From Candidatus Blochmanniella pennsylvanica str. BPEN (GTDB taxonomy: Bacteria > Pseudomonadota > Gammaproteobacteria > Enterobacterales > Enterobacteriaceae), in NCBI RefSeq assembly GCF_000011745.1, contig NC_007292.1, forward strand, positions 1-64,000: a DNA stretch of 64,000 nucleotides, in the 5' to 3' direction. Shown here piece after piece: positions 14,317-25,565 of the stretch. The position numbers and the translations under genes are program-made. Within the stretch, counting starts at the first letter, position 1. Each line of letters starts with the position of its first letter. A model generated the notes under the pieces. It made no database searches, was not told where the DNA came from, and saw only the letters and a program-made list of their open reading frames with translations.

Positions 14317-14642
14317 AATTTTTCGAGTTCTTGTATCAATGTTTTATTTTTGTAATAAATAATCTCTTTTGAGCGAATAGTTAGAACAAAGTCTTTAGCT
14401 AATAAGTTATGTTGACATGTACGAAAAGTTTCACGAATATGTCTCTTTATTCTATTGCGTTCATGAGCATACTTAACATATTTTTTTGAGATAGCTAGCC
14501 CAATACGAGGATACCCTAATCGATTGGATCGACTGAACAAAGTGATTCCAGTTGTTTTGACGCGTTCTGGCTTTTGAAATACAAAAATAAACTCATTTAA
14601 ATTTAACAAGCGTGCCCGTTTAGGTAAAAATTTTCTATTCAT
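14295..14642 (-). CDS. rnpA: ribonuclease P protein component
   Basis: Basic protein cofactor of RNase P, which matures tRNA 5' ends. The hallmark RNA-binding motif is present as HERNRIKRHIRETFR, preceded by the conserved phenylalanine region (IFVFQKPERVKT). 115 residues against 119 in E. coli; the protein is strongly basic. It follows rpmH by 23 nt, the classical rpmH-rnpA pair, and its 3' end overlaps the YidD start. Confidence 0.95.
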   Translation of the reverse strand: MNRKFLPKRARLLNLNEFIFVFQKPERVKTTGITLFSRSNRLGYPRIGLAISKKYVKYAHERNRIKRHIRETFRTCQHNLLAKDFVLTIRSKEIIYYKNKTLIQELEKLWYHHLC

Positions 14643-14665
14643 TTGGTTGCTGCACTAATAAAATT

Positions 14666-14818
14666 TTAGTGAATATTTAAAACAGATACAACCAATCGAA
14701 CGCGCCCTTTAGACCTACGCCTTGATAATATTTTACGGCCTTGTCTTCTTGACATTCTTACTCTAAACCCGTGCGTTCTATTGCGTTTTAATATGGAAGG
14801 CTGAAAGGTGCGTTTCAT
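14666..14818 (-). CDS. rpmH: 50S ribosomal protein L34
   Basis: Read directly from the minus strand: [19 protein letters not shown]…, followed by an arginine- and lysine-rich stretch containing SRRRSKGR. This is the L34 signature. It has 50 residues, four more than E. coli L34 (46), because of a short C-terminal tail (VVSVLNIH). The gene starts with ATG at 14818 and heads the rpmH-rnpA-yidD-yidC-mnmE series. In E. coli dnaA lies divergently upstream; here the upstream neighbour is dnaN and dnaA is missing. Confidence 0.95.
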   Translation of the reverse strand: MKRTFQPSILKRNRTHGFRVRMSRRQGRKILSRRRSKGRVRLVVSVLNIH

Positions 14819-15160
14819 ATTTACATTCTTGTGTATTTATTTGATAATGAGAACAAAATTATTTAATTATTGCTATCTAATTATTAGATGCTGATAATTG
14901 AAACTCATATTATAGGATATAGTATATAAAGTCAAAATATTTAAAGTTTGTTTTATCATATTTGATAATAATTATTTTCTTAAGAATAGCACTAATGGAG
15001 GTAATTACTTGCATGGATATGTTATTCAGTTTTTAATGCGTTAATGTGTTTATGTTTCAATTTTACATATTATACTATCGCGATATGTGTTTGAGATTTT
15101 TAAAGTGATATCACATTGTTATGTGATTATTTAAAATGTTGTCTTTTACTGAGTTTGGTT
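14819..15160. other. spacer where dnaA is expected
   Basis: In E. coli and most bacteria dnaA lies between rpmH and dnaN. Here only 342 nt of AT-rich sequence separate the divergent rpmH and dnaN, with no ORF resembling DnaA. The spacer must hold the divergent promoters of both transcription units. A copy of dnaA elsewhere in the genome cannot be excluded from this window. Loss of dnaA is known for Blochmannia and Wigglesworthia. Confidence 0.75.
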
Positions 15161-16264
15161 ATGAATTTTGTAATAGATAGGAAATTATTATATCAATCTT
15201 TGCAAAAAGTAGTGGGCATTCTTAGCGGACGCCCGAGAATGCCCATATTAACTCATGTGTTATTAGAAGTGAATGATAATTGCTTATGTATTACTGCTAC
15301 GGACTTAGAAATAGAGATAACAGTTCGCGTTATATTACAAGATAAATATCCCATTGGGTCTGTGATAGTACCAGGGCGTAAGTTTTTTGAAATTTGTCGT
15401 AGTTTATCTGAATCATCAAAAATCTCCATAGTATCAAAAGACAAAAAAATGATTATTTGTTCTGGATGTAGTAAATTTTATTTATCTACGTTTTCTTCGT
15501 TAGATTTTCCTAAATTAGAAAAATGGGGCAATAATCTAAAATTAGTTATATCCCAGGCTATTTTAAAAAAAATGATTGAATTAACTCAATTTTCTATGGG
15601 CCATCAAGATGTACGTTATTGCCTAAATGGGATATTATTTGAAACTAAAGAACATATTTTGCGTATTGTTGCGACAGATGGACATCGATTAGCAAGTTGT
15701 GAAATAACTATGGATTTATTATTACCCAATCAATCATCGATTATACCTCGTAAAGGAGTTATCGAAATCTTACGTTTGTTAAACGTTAAAGAAAAATTAG
15801 TTAATATTCAAACAAATAGTAATAATCTCCGAATGGAGACAGAGAATTATACTTTTACTTCTAAATTGATTGATGCTGTGTTTCCAAATTGTCATGATGT
15901 TTTTATAAAGCGTTCAAAAAATGTTTTGGAAGTAGAATGCGGTATTTTGAAGCAGGCTTTAAAACGTGCAGCTATTCTTGCAAATGAAAAACTTCGTATC
16001 GTTCGATTTACATTAATTACTAATCAATTAAAAATAACCGCGCATAATTTTGAACATGAAGCATCGGAAGAAATTTTAGACGTTTTATATTCAGGAAAGA
16101 GTATTAAAATATCTTTTAATGTAGATTATTTGATCGATGTTCTTCAGGTAATGGATACTCAGTTTTTACGGTTTTATTTGACAGATGAAATATCCAGCGT
16201 GCAAATTGAGAGTACCGAGAAATGTCATGGAGCAACATATATCGTCATGCCAATTCGGATATAA
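15161..16264 (+). CDS. dnaN: DNA polymerase III beta subunit (sliding clamp)
   Basis: Ring-shaped processivity clamp of the replicative polymerase. The ATG at 15161 gives 367 residues (E. coli 366) beginning MNFVIDRKLLYQSLQKVVG, aligned with MKFTVEREHLLKPLQQV. An upstream ATG at 15116 is in frame but adds 15 unrelated residues. Conserved stretches are QFSMGHQDVRYCLNG, VATDGHRLA and the C-terminal YIVMPIRI, close to the E. coli C-terminus YVVMPMRL. recF is absent downstream; gyrB follows after 310 nt. Confidence 0.96.
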   Translation: MNFVIDRKLLYQSLQKVVGILSGRPRMPILTHVLLEVNDNCLCITATDLEIEITVRVILQDKYPIGSVIVPGRKFFEICRSLSESSKISIVSKDKKMIICSGCSKFYLSTFSSLDFPKLEKWGNNLKLVISQAILKKMIELTQFSMGHQDVRYCLNGILFETKEHILRIVATDGHRLASCEITMDLLLPNQSSIIPRKGVIEILRLLNVKEKLVNIQTNSNNLRMETENYTFTSKLIDAVFPNCHDVFIKRSKNVLEVECGILKQALKRAAILANEKLRIVRFTLITNQLKITAHNFEHEASEEILDVLYSGKSIKISFNVDYLIDVLQVMDTQFLRFYLTDEISSVQIESTEKCHGATYIVMPIRI

Positions 16265-18989
<2,725 letters not shown>

Positions 18990-19092
18990 ATTATAAAGAT
19001 AATTTTTTTTATATGAATTTTATATAGAAAAATGGTTTCGTGAGTCAATAGATTGTTATTATGTAATTATGTATTGATATTATAGGCGCAAA

Positions 19093-19108
19093 TTGTATTA
19101 TAATACAA
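19093..19108. repeat. 16-nt perfect palindrome upstream of ibpA
   Basis: The half-site ttgtatta is directly followed by its exact reverse complement, about 90 nt before the ibpA start. It could be an operator or chance in AT-rich DNA. I could not identify a convincing heat-shock sigma-32 promoter next to it. Confidence 0.3.
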
Positions 19109-19200
19109 GTGGGTGATATTAGAGTGAAAGATATAGTAATTAAACCTTATTTATTTTTGTATTCATAAAAATTAGCAAACACTTGATTAGGAGTATTATT

Positions 19201-19611
19201 ATGCATAATTTTGATTTTTCTCCGTTGTATGGCTCTGTCATTGGATTTGATAGATTAGTGAATTTTTTGGAGATTGGACAAAATAATGGAAATTATCCAC
19301 CTTATAATGTTGAATTAGTTAGCGAACACAAATATTGTATTTCTATTGTAGTAGCCGGTTTTACAAATAGTGAGTTGGATATTACAATGCATGATAATAT
19401 GTTAGTAGTAAAAGGAATACATATTGATTCTCATCAAAATTCTAAAAATTATTTGTATCAAGGCATTACTGAGCATAATTTTGAAAGAAAATTTCAATTA
19501 TCTGAACATATTCAAATAACAGGTGCAAATTTGGAATATGGAATTCTTTATATACATTTAGAAAGAATTTTACCAGATACATTAAAACCAAGGCGTATAG
19601 AAATTAAATAG
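19201..19611 (+). CDS. ibpA: small heat shock protein IbpA
   Basis: ATP-independent holdase of the alpha-crystallin/Hsp20 family that binds aggregating proteins. The protein begins [19 protein letters not shown], close to the E. coli IbpA N-terminus. The crystallin core ([20 protein letters not shown] to [13 protein letters not shown]) and the tail PRRIEIK with its I-x-I anchoring motif follow. The ATG at 19201 is preceded by aggag; an ATG 18 nt upstream overlaps that ribosome-binding site. Length is 136 residues (E. coli 137). A single small heat shock protein is seen, with no ibpB beside it. The E. coli RNA thermometer in this leader was not recognisable. Confidence 0.95.
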   Translation: MHNFDFSPLYGSVIGFDRLVNFLEIGQNNGNYPPYNVELVSEHKYCISIVVAGFTNSELDITMHDNMLVVKGIHIDSHQNSKNYLYQGITEHNFERKFQLSEHIQITGANLEYGILYIHLERILPDTLKPRRIEIK

Positions 19612-19764
19612 GTGAATTTATTGTTATATTTATTTGCTAAAGTGCGCGATAGTCAAGCCGGGCTTTATTAATTGTATATATATGGAGCTCGGTTTTTTTT
19701 TGGTAATTTTTCGATGTTTAATTAGTCATTAGTTACTTATATGTATAAGTTTTATACTAAAATA

Positions 19765-20772
19765 TTAGATTAATTTTTTCGAACGTAGTTCATTTTTTAG
19801 ATAAGCATAAAAAATTGGGGCTGCTATTAAGCCTTCTAATCCAAATATTGATTCTAGTAAAAGCATTGAAAGTATTAATTCCCAAGGGTTAGCATTGATT
19901 TTATTTCCAATAATTTCGGCATTCAGAAAATATTCTAACTTATGAATTAATATTAAATAAATGAGCATCATTACTCCGATACTTAATGAGATGGATAAAG
20001 CTGCAATAGTAATCATAATATTGGAAATAAGATTACCAATAATTGGTAACATACCAAAAATAAAAGTAATGACAGTTAAGGTCTTTCCTAATGGTAAAGA
20101 TTGCCCAATTAATGGTAGTAAAACAAAAATTATAATAGATGTTAACAATGTATTCACTGAAGAAATTTTAATTTGAGCAAAAACAATGTTACGAAACGCC
20201 CTAGAAAGATTATATATACGTTCTGATAATTGAGTAATAAAAAATGTATCATGAGTGTGTTGTTTTGTAGATTTGGAACAAGATACTAAAACACCAACTA
20301 CTACTCCTACTAGTAAAGCAATAAATCCGTGTAGGAAAGTATGCCCCATATTTCGAATAAGAATTAAGTTTGACTCAATCCAATTAAATATTTGATCTTT
20401 TAGTTCTTCGGTAGTATTTGGTAAAAAAGAGGGTAAAAAATCAGGAAGTCTTTTTTTAAAATCAGAAAAAATTCTATTAATTTCAATAGAAATAGTAATT
20501 TTATTAATATCTTCTGTGAAAAAATTAGTACAATTAATAATTCCTATAGTTATAACAATAGATATACTTATAATAATGAATGCTACTGCAGCCCCTCGAG
20601 CACGATTTATTCCAATAAATCGTTCAAAGTAAGACGCAAAAGATACTATAATTTCATAAGTTAAAAATCCAGAAAAAAAACAAGGAAATAAACCTAATGG
20701 TATTACGATCATTATAAAAATAAACATTATTAGATAAGAAATTATTATAATTGGTGTTTCTTGGGAAATCAT
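19765..20772 (-). CDS. AI-2E family (PerM-like) integral membrane protein
   Basis: Polytopic membrane protein of 335 residues. Helices occupy the N-terminus (about 8-45 and 60-85), a central segment near 145-165, and a C-terminal cluster (from about 205). The C-terminal part (LPIIGNLISNIMITIAALS … HKLEYFLNAEIIGNKI … ANPWELILSMLLLESIFGLEGLIAAPIFYAYLK) is typical of the AI-2E transporter family. It resembles members from Pseudomonas and Xanthomonas relatives (from memory) more than E. coli PerM, TqsA or YdiK. The transported substrate is unknown, so no gene symbol is given. An aggg element precedes the ATG. It is convergent with ibpA. Confidence 0.75.
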   Translation of the reverse strand: MISQETPIIIISYLIMFIFIMIVIPLGLFPCFFSGFLTYEIIVSFASYFERFIGINRARGAAVAFIIISISIVITIGIINCTNFFTEDINKITISIEINRIFSDFKKRLPDFLPSFLPNTTEELKDQIFNWIESNLILIRNMGHTFLHGFIALLVGVVVGVLVSCSKSTKQHTHDTFFITQLSERIYNLSRAFRNIVFAQIKISSVNTLLTSIIIFVLLPLIGQSLPLGKTLTVITFIFGMLPIIGNLISNIMITIAALSISLSIGVMMLIYLILIHKLEYFLNAEIIGNKINANPWELILSMLLLESIFGLEGLIAAPIFYAYLKNELRSKKLI

Positions 20773-21217
20773 TGTTATACCCTAATGCATGTAGAATTTC
20801 TGCAATATGCAATTCCTTATCAATATTAAGGACAAAACCATGGTGTTCATTACATATGAATGTGGATTGTTTACTTCGTTTATATAGCATATTTATAAAA
20901 CCGATGTAGAATCAATATGTTTTAAATAATTTATTTTAAAAATATCTCGTAATTATATATATGTTTAGAAAAAATAATATCTATTTTGATAGATATAAAA
21001 ATGTAAGTATTGGTATTTTATAATGCTCTATACATGTATAATGCATACTGATTTTTTAATTTAAAATATTTTTAGTTACATGATAGCAATTATTTTCTAT
21101 AAACATAGATTCAGTTTTCATTATATTATAAATATTATTAATAATAATTCATGAATAGTTGTTATTATCGTAAATAGATGTGGAACCACAATGATCCTTT
21201 AAAATAGATAAAATAAA
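20773..21217. other. divergent spacer between the AI-2E gene and glyQ
   Basis: Very AT-rich 445-nt stretch with no supported gene. It should contain the promoters of the leftward membrane-protein gene and of glyQ-glyS. A leftward 78-codon frame starting at 20890 overlaps the AI-2E gene out of frame and has no recognisable features. No tRNA or strong hairpin was seen. Confidence 0.55.
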
Positions 21218-22132
21218 ATGTACGATAACAATGATGCAAAAACTTTTCAAGGACTAATACGGGCATTAGAAAGTTATTGGGAAGGTTGCGGTTGTATTAT
21301 AGCTCAACCATTAGATATAGAAGTTGGAGCGGCTACTTCACATCCTATGACTTTTTTTAATGCTATTGGCCCAGAACCTGTCGCTGCCTCTTATGTTCAG
21401 GTATCTCGCCGACCGATGGATAGTCGATATGGTTACAATCCAAATAGATTACAACAATATTATCAGTTTCAAGTAATTATAAAACCTTCTCCAAAAAATA
21501 TGCTGCAATTATATTTAGATTCTTTAAAAAAAATTGGATTAAATCACATAAAAAATGATATTTTTTTTGTTGAAGATAATTGGGAAAACCCTACGCTTGG
21601 AGCATGGGGATTAGGTTGGGAAATTTGGTTGAATGGTATGGAGATAACACAACTTACTTATTTTCAGCAAATAGGCGGATTAGAATGTAGACCTGTTACT
21701 GGAGAAATAACCTATGGTTTGGAACGCTTATCTTTATTCCTGCAAGGAGTAAATCATGTTTATGATTTGATTTGGAGTTATAGTTCATTAGGACCTGTTA
21801 CGTATGGAGATTTATTTCATCAAAATGAATTGGAACAATCAATTTATAATTGTGAGCATACGGATATTGAATTTTTATTTAAAATTTTTAGTCAATATGA
21901 AAATGAGATAAAATATTTAATCACTATGACACGACCATTGCTTATGCCAGCATATGAACGAGTTTTAAAAGCAATACATATTTTTAATTTATTAAATGCT
22001 AGGAAAGTAATTTCCATTACAGAAAGAAAAAATTATATTTTACGTATTCGCAAATTATCAAAAATGATAGCAGAAGCTTACTATGCATCTCGTAAAAAAT
22101 TAGGATTTCCTATGTGTATGAGGAAATTATAA
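21218..22132 (+). CDS. glyQ: glycine--tRNA ligase alpha subunit
   Basis: Catalytic class II subunit of the alpha2beta2 bacterial glycyl-tRNA synthetase. Highly conserved throughout: [40 protein letters not shown], and [19 protein letters not shown], which carries class II active-site residues. 304 residues against 303 in E. coli, ending in the conserved [13 protein letters not shown]. The ATG at 21218 has no strong Shine-Dalgarno sequence but aligns with the family start. glyS follows after 23 nt as its partner. Confidence 0.97.
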   Translation: MYDNNDAKTFQGLIRALESYWEGCGCIIAQPLDIEVGAATSHPMTFFNAIGPEPVAASYVQVSRRPMDSRYGYNPNRLQQYYQFQVIIKPSPKNMLQLYLDSLKKIGLNHIKNDIFFVEDNWENPTLGAWGLGWEIWLNGMEITQLTYFQQIGGLECRPVTGEITYGLERLSLFLQGVNHVYDLIWSYSSLGPVTYGDLFHQNELEQSIYNCEHTDIEFLFKIFSQYENEIKYLITMTRPLLMPAYERVLKAIHIFNLLNARKVISITERKNYILRIRKLSKMIAEAYYASRKKLGFPMCMRKL

Positions 22133-22155
22133 TATAATGCAAGGATAATTTTATA

Positions 22156-24243
22156 ATGAAAGTATGTACTTTTTTAGTAGAGATTGGTACTGAATCGTTA
22201 CCATCTAAAATTTTAAAAAAATTAGGAAAAGACTTTTTTTATCAAATTATTAGTGGGTTTAAAAAAAATAATTTTGTTTACGATAAGGTTAATTGGTTTG
22301 CATCTTCATGTCGTTTAGCAGTCAAGGCTAATTTAATAATAAAAAGTGATTTTAATACTAATATTGCATGTGTTGATCAATCAGATACTGGTGACACATA
22401 TGATAAATATATTAACAATACAGATACTCAAATCAATCATATAGTTAATAATATAAATATTAGAAGTGGTGTGTGCGTGAATAATGTTCAAAGAACATTG
22501 GAATGTGATACAAATATAGTAATACATAAAAATTTAAAATATTTATTGTGTAAAATTATTAGTTCCGCTTTAGAAAAATTAAATAATTATGAAATGATGC
22601 GTTGGAGTGACATAGATATTCCATTTATTCGACCTGTTCGTACTGTGACTATATTGTTAGATACATATCTTATTCCGGGTTATTTTTTTGGAATGAAAAC
22701 AGATCGGGTATTGTATGGCAATAGATGTATGGAAGACGATAAAATTACTCTTGAACATGCAGATCATTATCCAGATGTTTTGATTAAAAACGGTTGGGTA
22801 ATAGCAGATTACGATATACGTAAAAATATTATATGTTCGGAGATAGAAAAAGAAGCTAGAAAACTTGGGGGAGTTGTAGATGTTCAGGATGAAAAAATTT
22901 TGTTAGAAGAGGTTACTTCGTTAGTTGAATGGCCTGTAATTCTTTCTGGCCAATTTAATAATAAATTTTTGGTATTACCACGCGAAGTAATACTTCATAT
23001 TATGAAATACGATCAAAAATATTTTCCGGTGTATAATGTTATCGATGGAGTTTTATTACCGTATTTTATTTTCGTATCGAATACGATTTCAGATAACTAT
23101 AAGAAAATTATTGCTGGACATGAAAATGTGATAATTCCACGTTTAATGGATGCAGAGTTTTTTTTAATGCAAGATAATAAATGTCGTTTGGAAGATTATA
23201 TACCTAAATTAAATTCTGTGCTATTTCATAGCAGGCTTGGTACTTTGCGTGATAAAAGTTGGCGTATAGCAGAATTATCTGGATGGATTGCTGAAAAAAT
23301 AGGTATAGATATAGAACAGACAAAACGCGCTGGGTATTTGTGTAAGTGTGATTTAATGAGCAATATGGTATTTGAGTTTCCTTCAGCTCAAGGAACTATC
23401 GGTATGCATTATGCTCTCCGTGATGGTGAGTCAGAAGAAATAGCATTAGCACAAAAGGAACATTATCAACCACGTTTTTCTAAGGATACACTTCCTACTA
23501 CTCATATTTCTTGTGCTGTATCTATCGCAGATAAAATGGATACTATATCAGGTATATTTGGTGTGAAAGAGTTACCGAAAGGTAATAGAGATCCGTTTGC
23601 TTTAAAGAGATCTGCAATTGGAATTTTACGTATTCTTATGTATAAAAAATTACCAATAAATTTGTTTGATCTAATACAAAAGTCAGTAAAATTATATGGT
23701 TCGCAATTAATTAATACGACAGTTATTAATGATATTCATCATTTTATGTATAATCGTTTACTTTCCTGGTATTCCTCGAGAGGTTATAAACTAGATGTTA
23801 TTAAAGCAGTTTTAAGTGTTAAATCTGATAGCGTAGTAGATATCGATGCCCGAATACGAGCAGTTACTGATTTTTTTGGATTACAAAAAGAGGAAAATGT
23901 TAAGGTAAATTTAATTTATAAACGCATATCTAATATACTATTAAAAAATAAAATATCTTGTAATGAGGATGTGCAACATTTTTTATTAAAAATACCAGAA
24001 GAAATATGTTTAGCCATGGAGGTGATTTTGATAGAAAAGAGGCTACAGGTATTGTGCATGCACCATCGTTATTATGATGCACTAACTATTGCTATAACAA
24101 TAACAAGCGCAGTAAATGCATTTTTTGATAATGTTATAATTATGGATGAAAATGAAGATGTAAGAATTAATCGATTAACCTTGCTAAATAAGGTTAAAAA
24201 TTTATTTTTAAGGGTAGCGGATATTTCTTTATTAAAATTTTAA
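22156..24243 (+). CDS. glyS: glycine--tRNA ligase beta subunit
   Basis: Beta subunit, needed for tRNA-Gly binding. It begins FLVEIGTESLPSKILKKLG, the family N-terminus, and contains HD-domain-like stretches and PKGNRDPFALKRSAIGILRI near residue 475, a typical GlyS signature. 695 residues against 689 in E. coli. An aaggat element precedes the ATG. It is more diverged than GlyQ, especially in residues 75-160 and the C-terminal anticodon-binding region, as expected of endosymbiont proteins. Convergent with sodA, with paired hairpins in the gap. Confidence 0.96.
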   Translation: MKVCTFLVEIGTESLPSKILKKLGKDFFYQIISGFKKNNFVYDKVNWFASSCRLAVKANLIIKSDFNTNIACVDQSDTGDTYDKYINNTDTQINHIVNNINIRSGVCVNNVQRTLECDTNIVIHKNLKYLLCKIISSALEKLNNYEMMRWSDIDIPFIRPVRTVTILLDTYLIPGYFFGMKTDRVLYGNRCMEDDKITLEHADHYPDVLIKNGWVIADYDIRKNIICSEIEKEARKLGGVVDVQDEKILLEEVTSLVEWPVILSGQFNNKFLVLPREVILHIMKYDQKYFPVYNVIDGVLLPYFIFVSNTISDNYKKIIAGHENVIIPRLMDAEFFLMQDNKCRLEDYIPKLNSVLFHSRLGTLRDKSWRIAELSGWIAEKIGIDIEQTKRAGYLCKCDLMSNMVFEFPSAQGTIGMHYALRDGESEEIALAQKEHYQPRFSKDTLPTTHISCAVSIADKMDTISGIFGVKELPKGNRDPFALKRSAIGILRILMYKKLPINLFDLIQKSVKLYGSQLINTTVINDIHHFMYNRLLSWYSSRGYKLDVIKAVLSVKSDSVVDIDARIRAVTDFFGLQKEENVKVNLIYKRISNILLKNKISCNEDVQHFLLKIPEEICLAMEVILIEKRLQVLCMHHRYYDALTIAITITSAVNAFFDNVIIMDENEDVRINRLTLLNKVKNLFLRVADISLLKF

Positions 24244-24257
24244 ATATACGAATATAC

Positions 24258-24334
24258 ATCTCAAGACACTTACGGATTGAGATTTAGAAAGTGGTCATAA
24301 GTTTTACATGAATGTTAAAAAATCTGACCACTTT
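24258..24334. terminator. paired hairpins between convergent glyS and sodA
   Basis: Two inverted repeats lie in the 110-nt gap. Arms 24258-24264 and 24277-24283 (atctcaa) form a 7-bp stem. Arms 24288-24297 (aaagtggtca) and 24325-24334 form a perfect 10-bp stem with a 27-nt loop. Sitting between two convergent gene ends, they probably help stop transcription from both sides, although there is no clear U-tract. Confidence 0.5.
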
Positions 24335-24353
24335 AGTTAATTAACAAGCATTT

Positions 24354-24971
24354 TTATACTTGATTAAATTGTGCGTATACTTCATCCCAGTTGACTACAT
24401 TCCAAAATGATCTAATATAATCTAAACGCCGATTTTGATATTTTAAATAATAAGCGTGTTCCCACACATCTAATCCAAGAATTGGATATCCATTTGTTCC
24501 GGAGATATCTATCCCCATTAATGGGTTATCTTGATTGGCAGTAGATACTATAGATAAAATATTATTGTGTTTTATGAGCCATACCCAACCAGATCCAAAA
24601 CGACTGATAGCAGTTTTTTCAAAATGCTCTTTAAAAGAAGAGATACTTGAAAAGTTATATTCTATTGCATCTTTTAATGATCCTTGAAGTATAGTATTCT
24701 TTTTAAGATACTTCCAAAAAAGGCTATGATTGATATGTCCTCCGGCATTGTTGCGTAATATGGTTTTTTTGTGATTAGGTAAATGATTTAATTTTTTTAT
24801 TAATTCTATGACAGGTAGATTGGAAAATTCAGGTAAATCAATTAGTGCTGCATTAGCGTTATCAATATATGCTTGATGGTGTTTTGTATGATGAATCTTC
24901 ATAGTTTTTTCGTCAAGAAATGGCTCTAAAGCATCATATGAATAAGTTAAAGAAGGTAATATGAAACTCAT
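24354..24971 (-). CDS. sodA: superoxide dismutase (Mn type)
   Basis: Converts superoxide to hydrogen peroxide and oxygen in the cytoplasm. The four metal ligands are all present at the E. coli positions: H27, H82, D168 and H172 (in DVWEHAYYL). The sequence is closer to E. coli SodA (Mn) than SodB; for example, FNVVNW-type ends and [10 protein letters not shown] appear in SodA form, and the length is 205 (E. coli SodA 206). The ATG is preceded by ggagaaa. No second dismutase is seen in the window. A 23-bp perfect inverted repeat lies 63 nt upstream of its start. Confidence 0.95.
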   Translation of the reverse strand: MSFILPSLTYSYDALEPFLDEKTMKIHHTKHHQAYIDNANAALIDLPEFSNLPVIELIKKLNHLPNHKKTILRNNAGGHINHSLFWKYLKKNTILQGSLKDAIEYNFSSISSFKEHFEKTAISRFGSGWVWLIKHNNILSIVSTANQDNPLMGIDISGTNGYPILGLDVWEHAYYLKYQNRRLDYIRSFWNVVNWDEVYAQFNQV

Positions 24972-25304
24972 AATAAAAATTTCTCCATAGTTATGTAAAT
25001 ATTAAAGCATAGTAATTCTAAGAACAATTTAAATTATACATTTATTAATAAATAATGTATACAAGTAGATTATTTATTAATAAATGTATAAAAATAATTG
25101 CGTTATTAAAATGATATTTATGTATATATTGATTTTTAATGAAACTTGATATTATAAATAATATAATTTGAATAATATATTCAGGGCTTATCTTATTGAT
25201 AAGATTGAATTGGTAATTTTATATTTTATTGCTATTAATTGTGTTAATGAGAACGAAAATATTTGTATTTAAATTGCAATTATATATTATTATTACTTAT
25301 AGTA
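24972..25304. other. spacer between sodA and tRNA-Pro
   Basis: No gene. It contains the sodA promoter region and the long inverted repeat at 25034-25091 (listed separately). The right part precedes the tRNA-Pro gene and should hold its promoter. Confidence 0.55.
25034..25091. repeat. 23-bp perfect inverted repeat upstream of sodA
   Basis: Arms 25034-25056 and 25069-25091 are exact reverse complements separated by 12 nt. They are made almost wholly of A and T (left arm begins ttatacatttattaataaat). It lies 63 nt upstream of the sodA start codon and 214 nt before the tRNA gene. It could form a cruciform or affect sodA expression; its function is unknown. It may also have arisen by template switching during replication. 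Confidence 0.6.
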
Positions 25305-25378
25305 CGGTGAGTAGCGTAGTTTGGTAGCGCAATACGTTCGGGACGTATAGGTCGAAGGTTCAAATCCTTCCTCACCGA
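25305..25378 (+). tRNA. proK: tRNA-Pro (anticodon CGG)
   Basis: Full cloverleaf of 74 nt. Acceptor arms cggtgag and ctcaccg pair over 7 bp. The anticodon stem atacg/cgtat encloses the loop ttcggga, giving anticodon CGG (reads CCG), and the T-arm contains ggttcaaatcc. It closely matches E. coli proK. The 3' CCA is not encoded (the sequence continues a-tat), so it must be added by tRNA nucleotidyltransferase. Confidence 0.95.
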
Positions 25379-25565
25379 TATAAAAGTAGTAATATATTTT
25401 TATTTAATTTTTTATGCGAAATGATACCGTAATCAAGATCATTTAATAAATAAATAAATGTATATCATCAGATATACATGTGTCCCGTTTAGATATATAA
25501 ACTCGATACAACGGAAGATTTCAAATTTGGCTACATAATAGTTACTAATTTTTAGGTTTTATTAT

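Noticed and set aside
20654-20890. 78-codon leftward ORF overlapping the start of the AI-2E gene
   Set aside because: It is out of frame with a recognisable gene, has no family-like sequence and no good ribosome-binding site.
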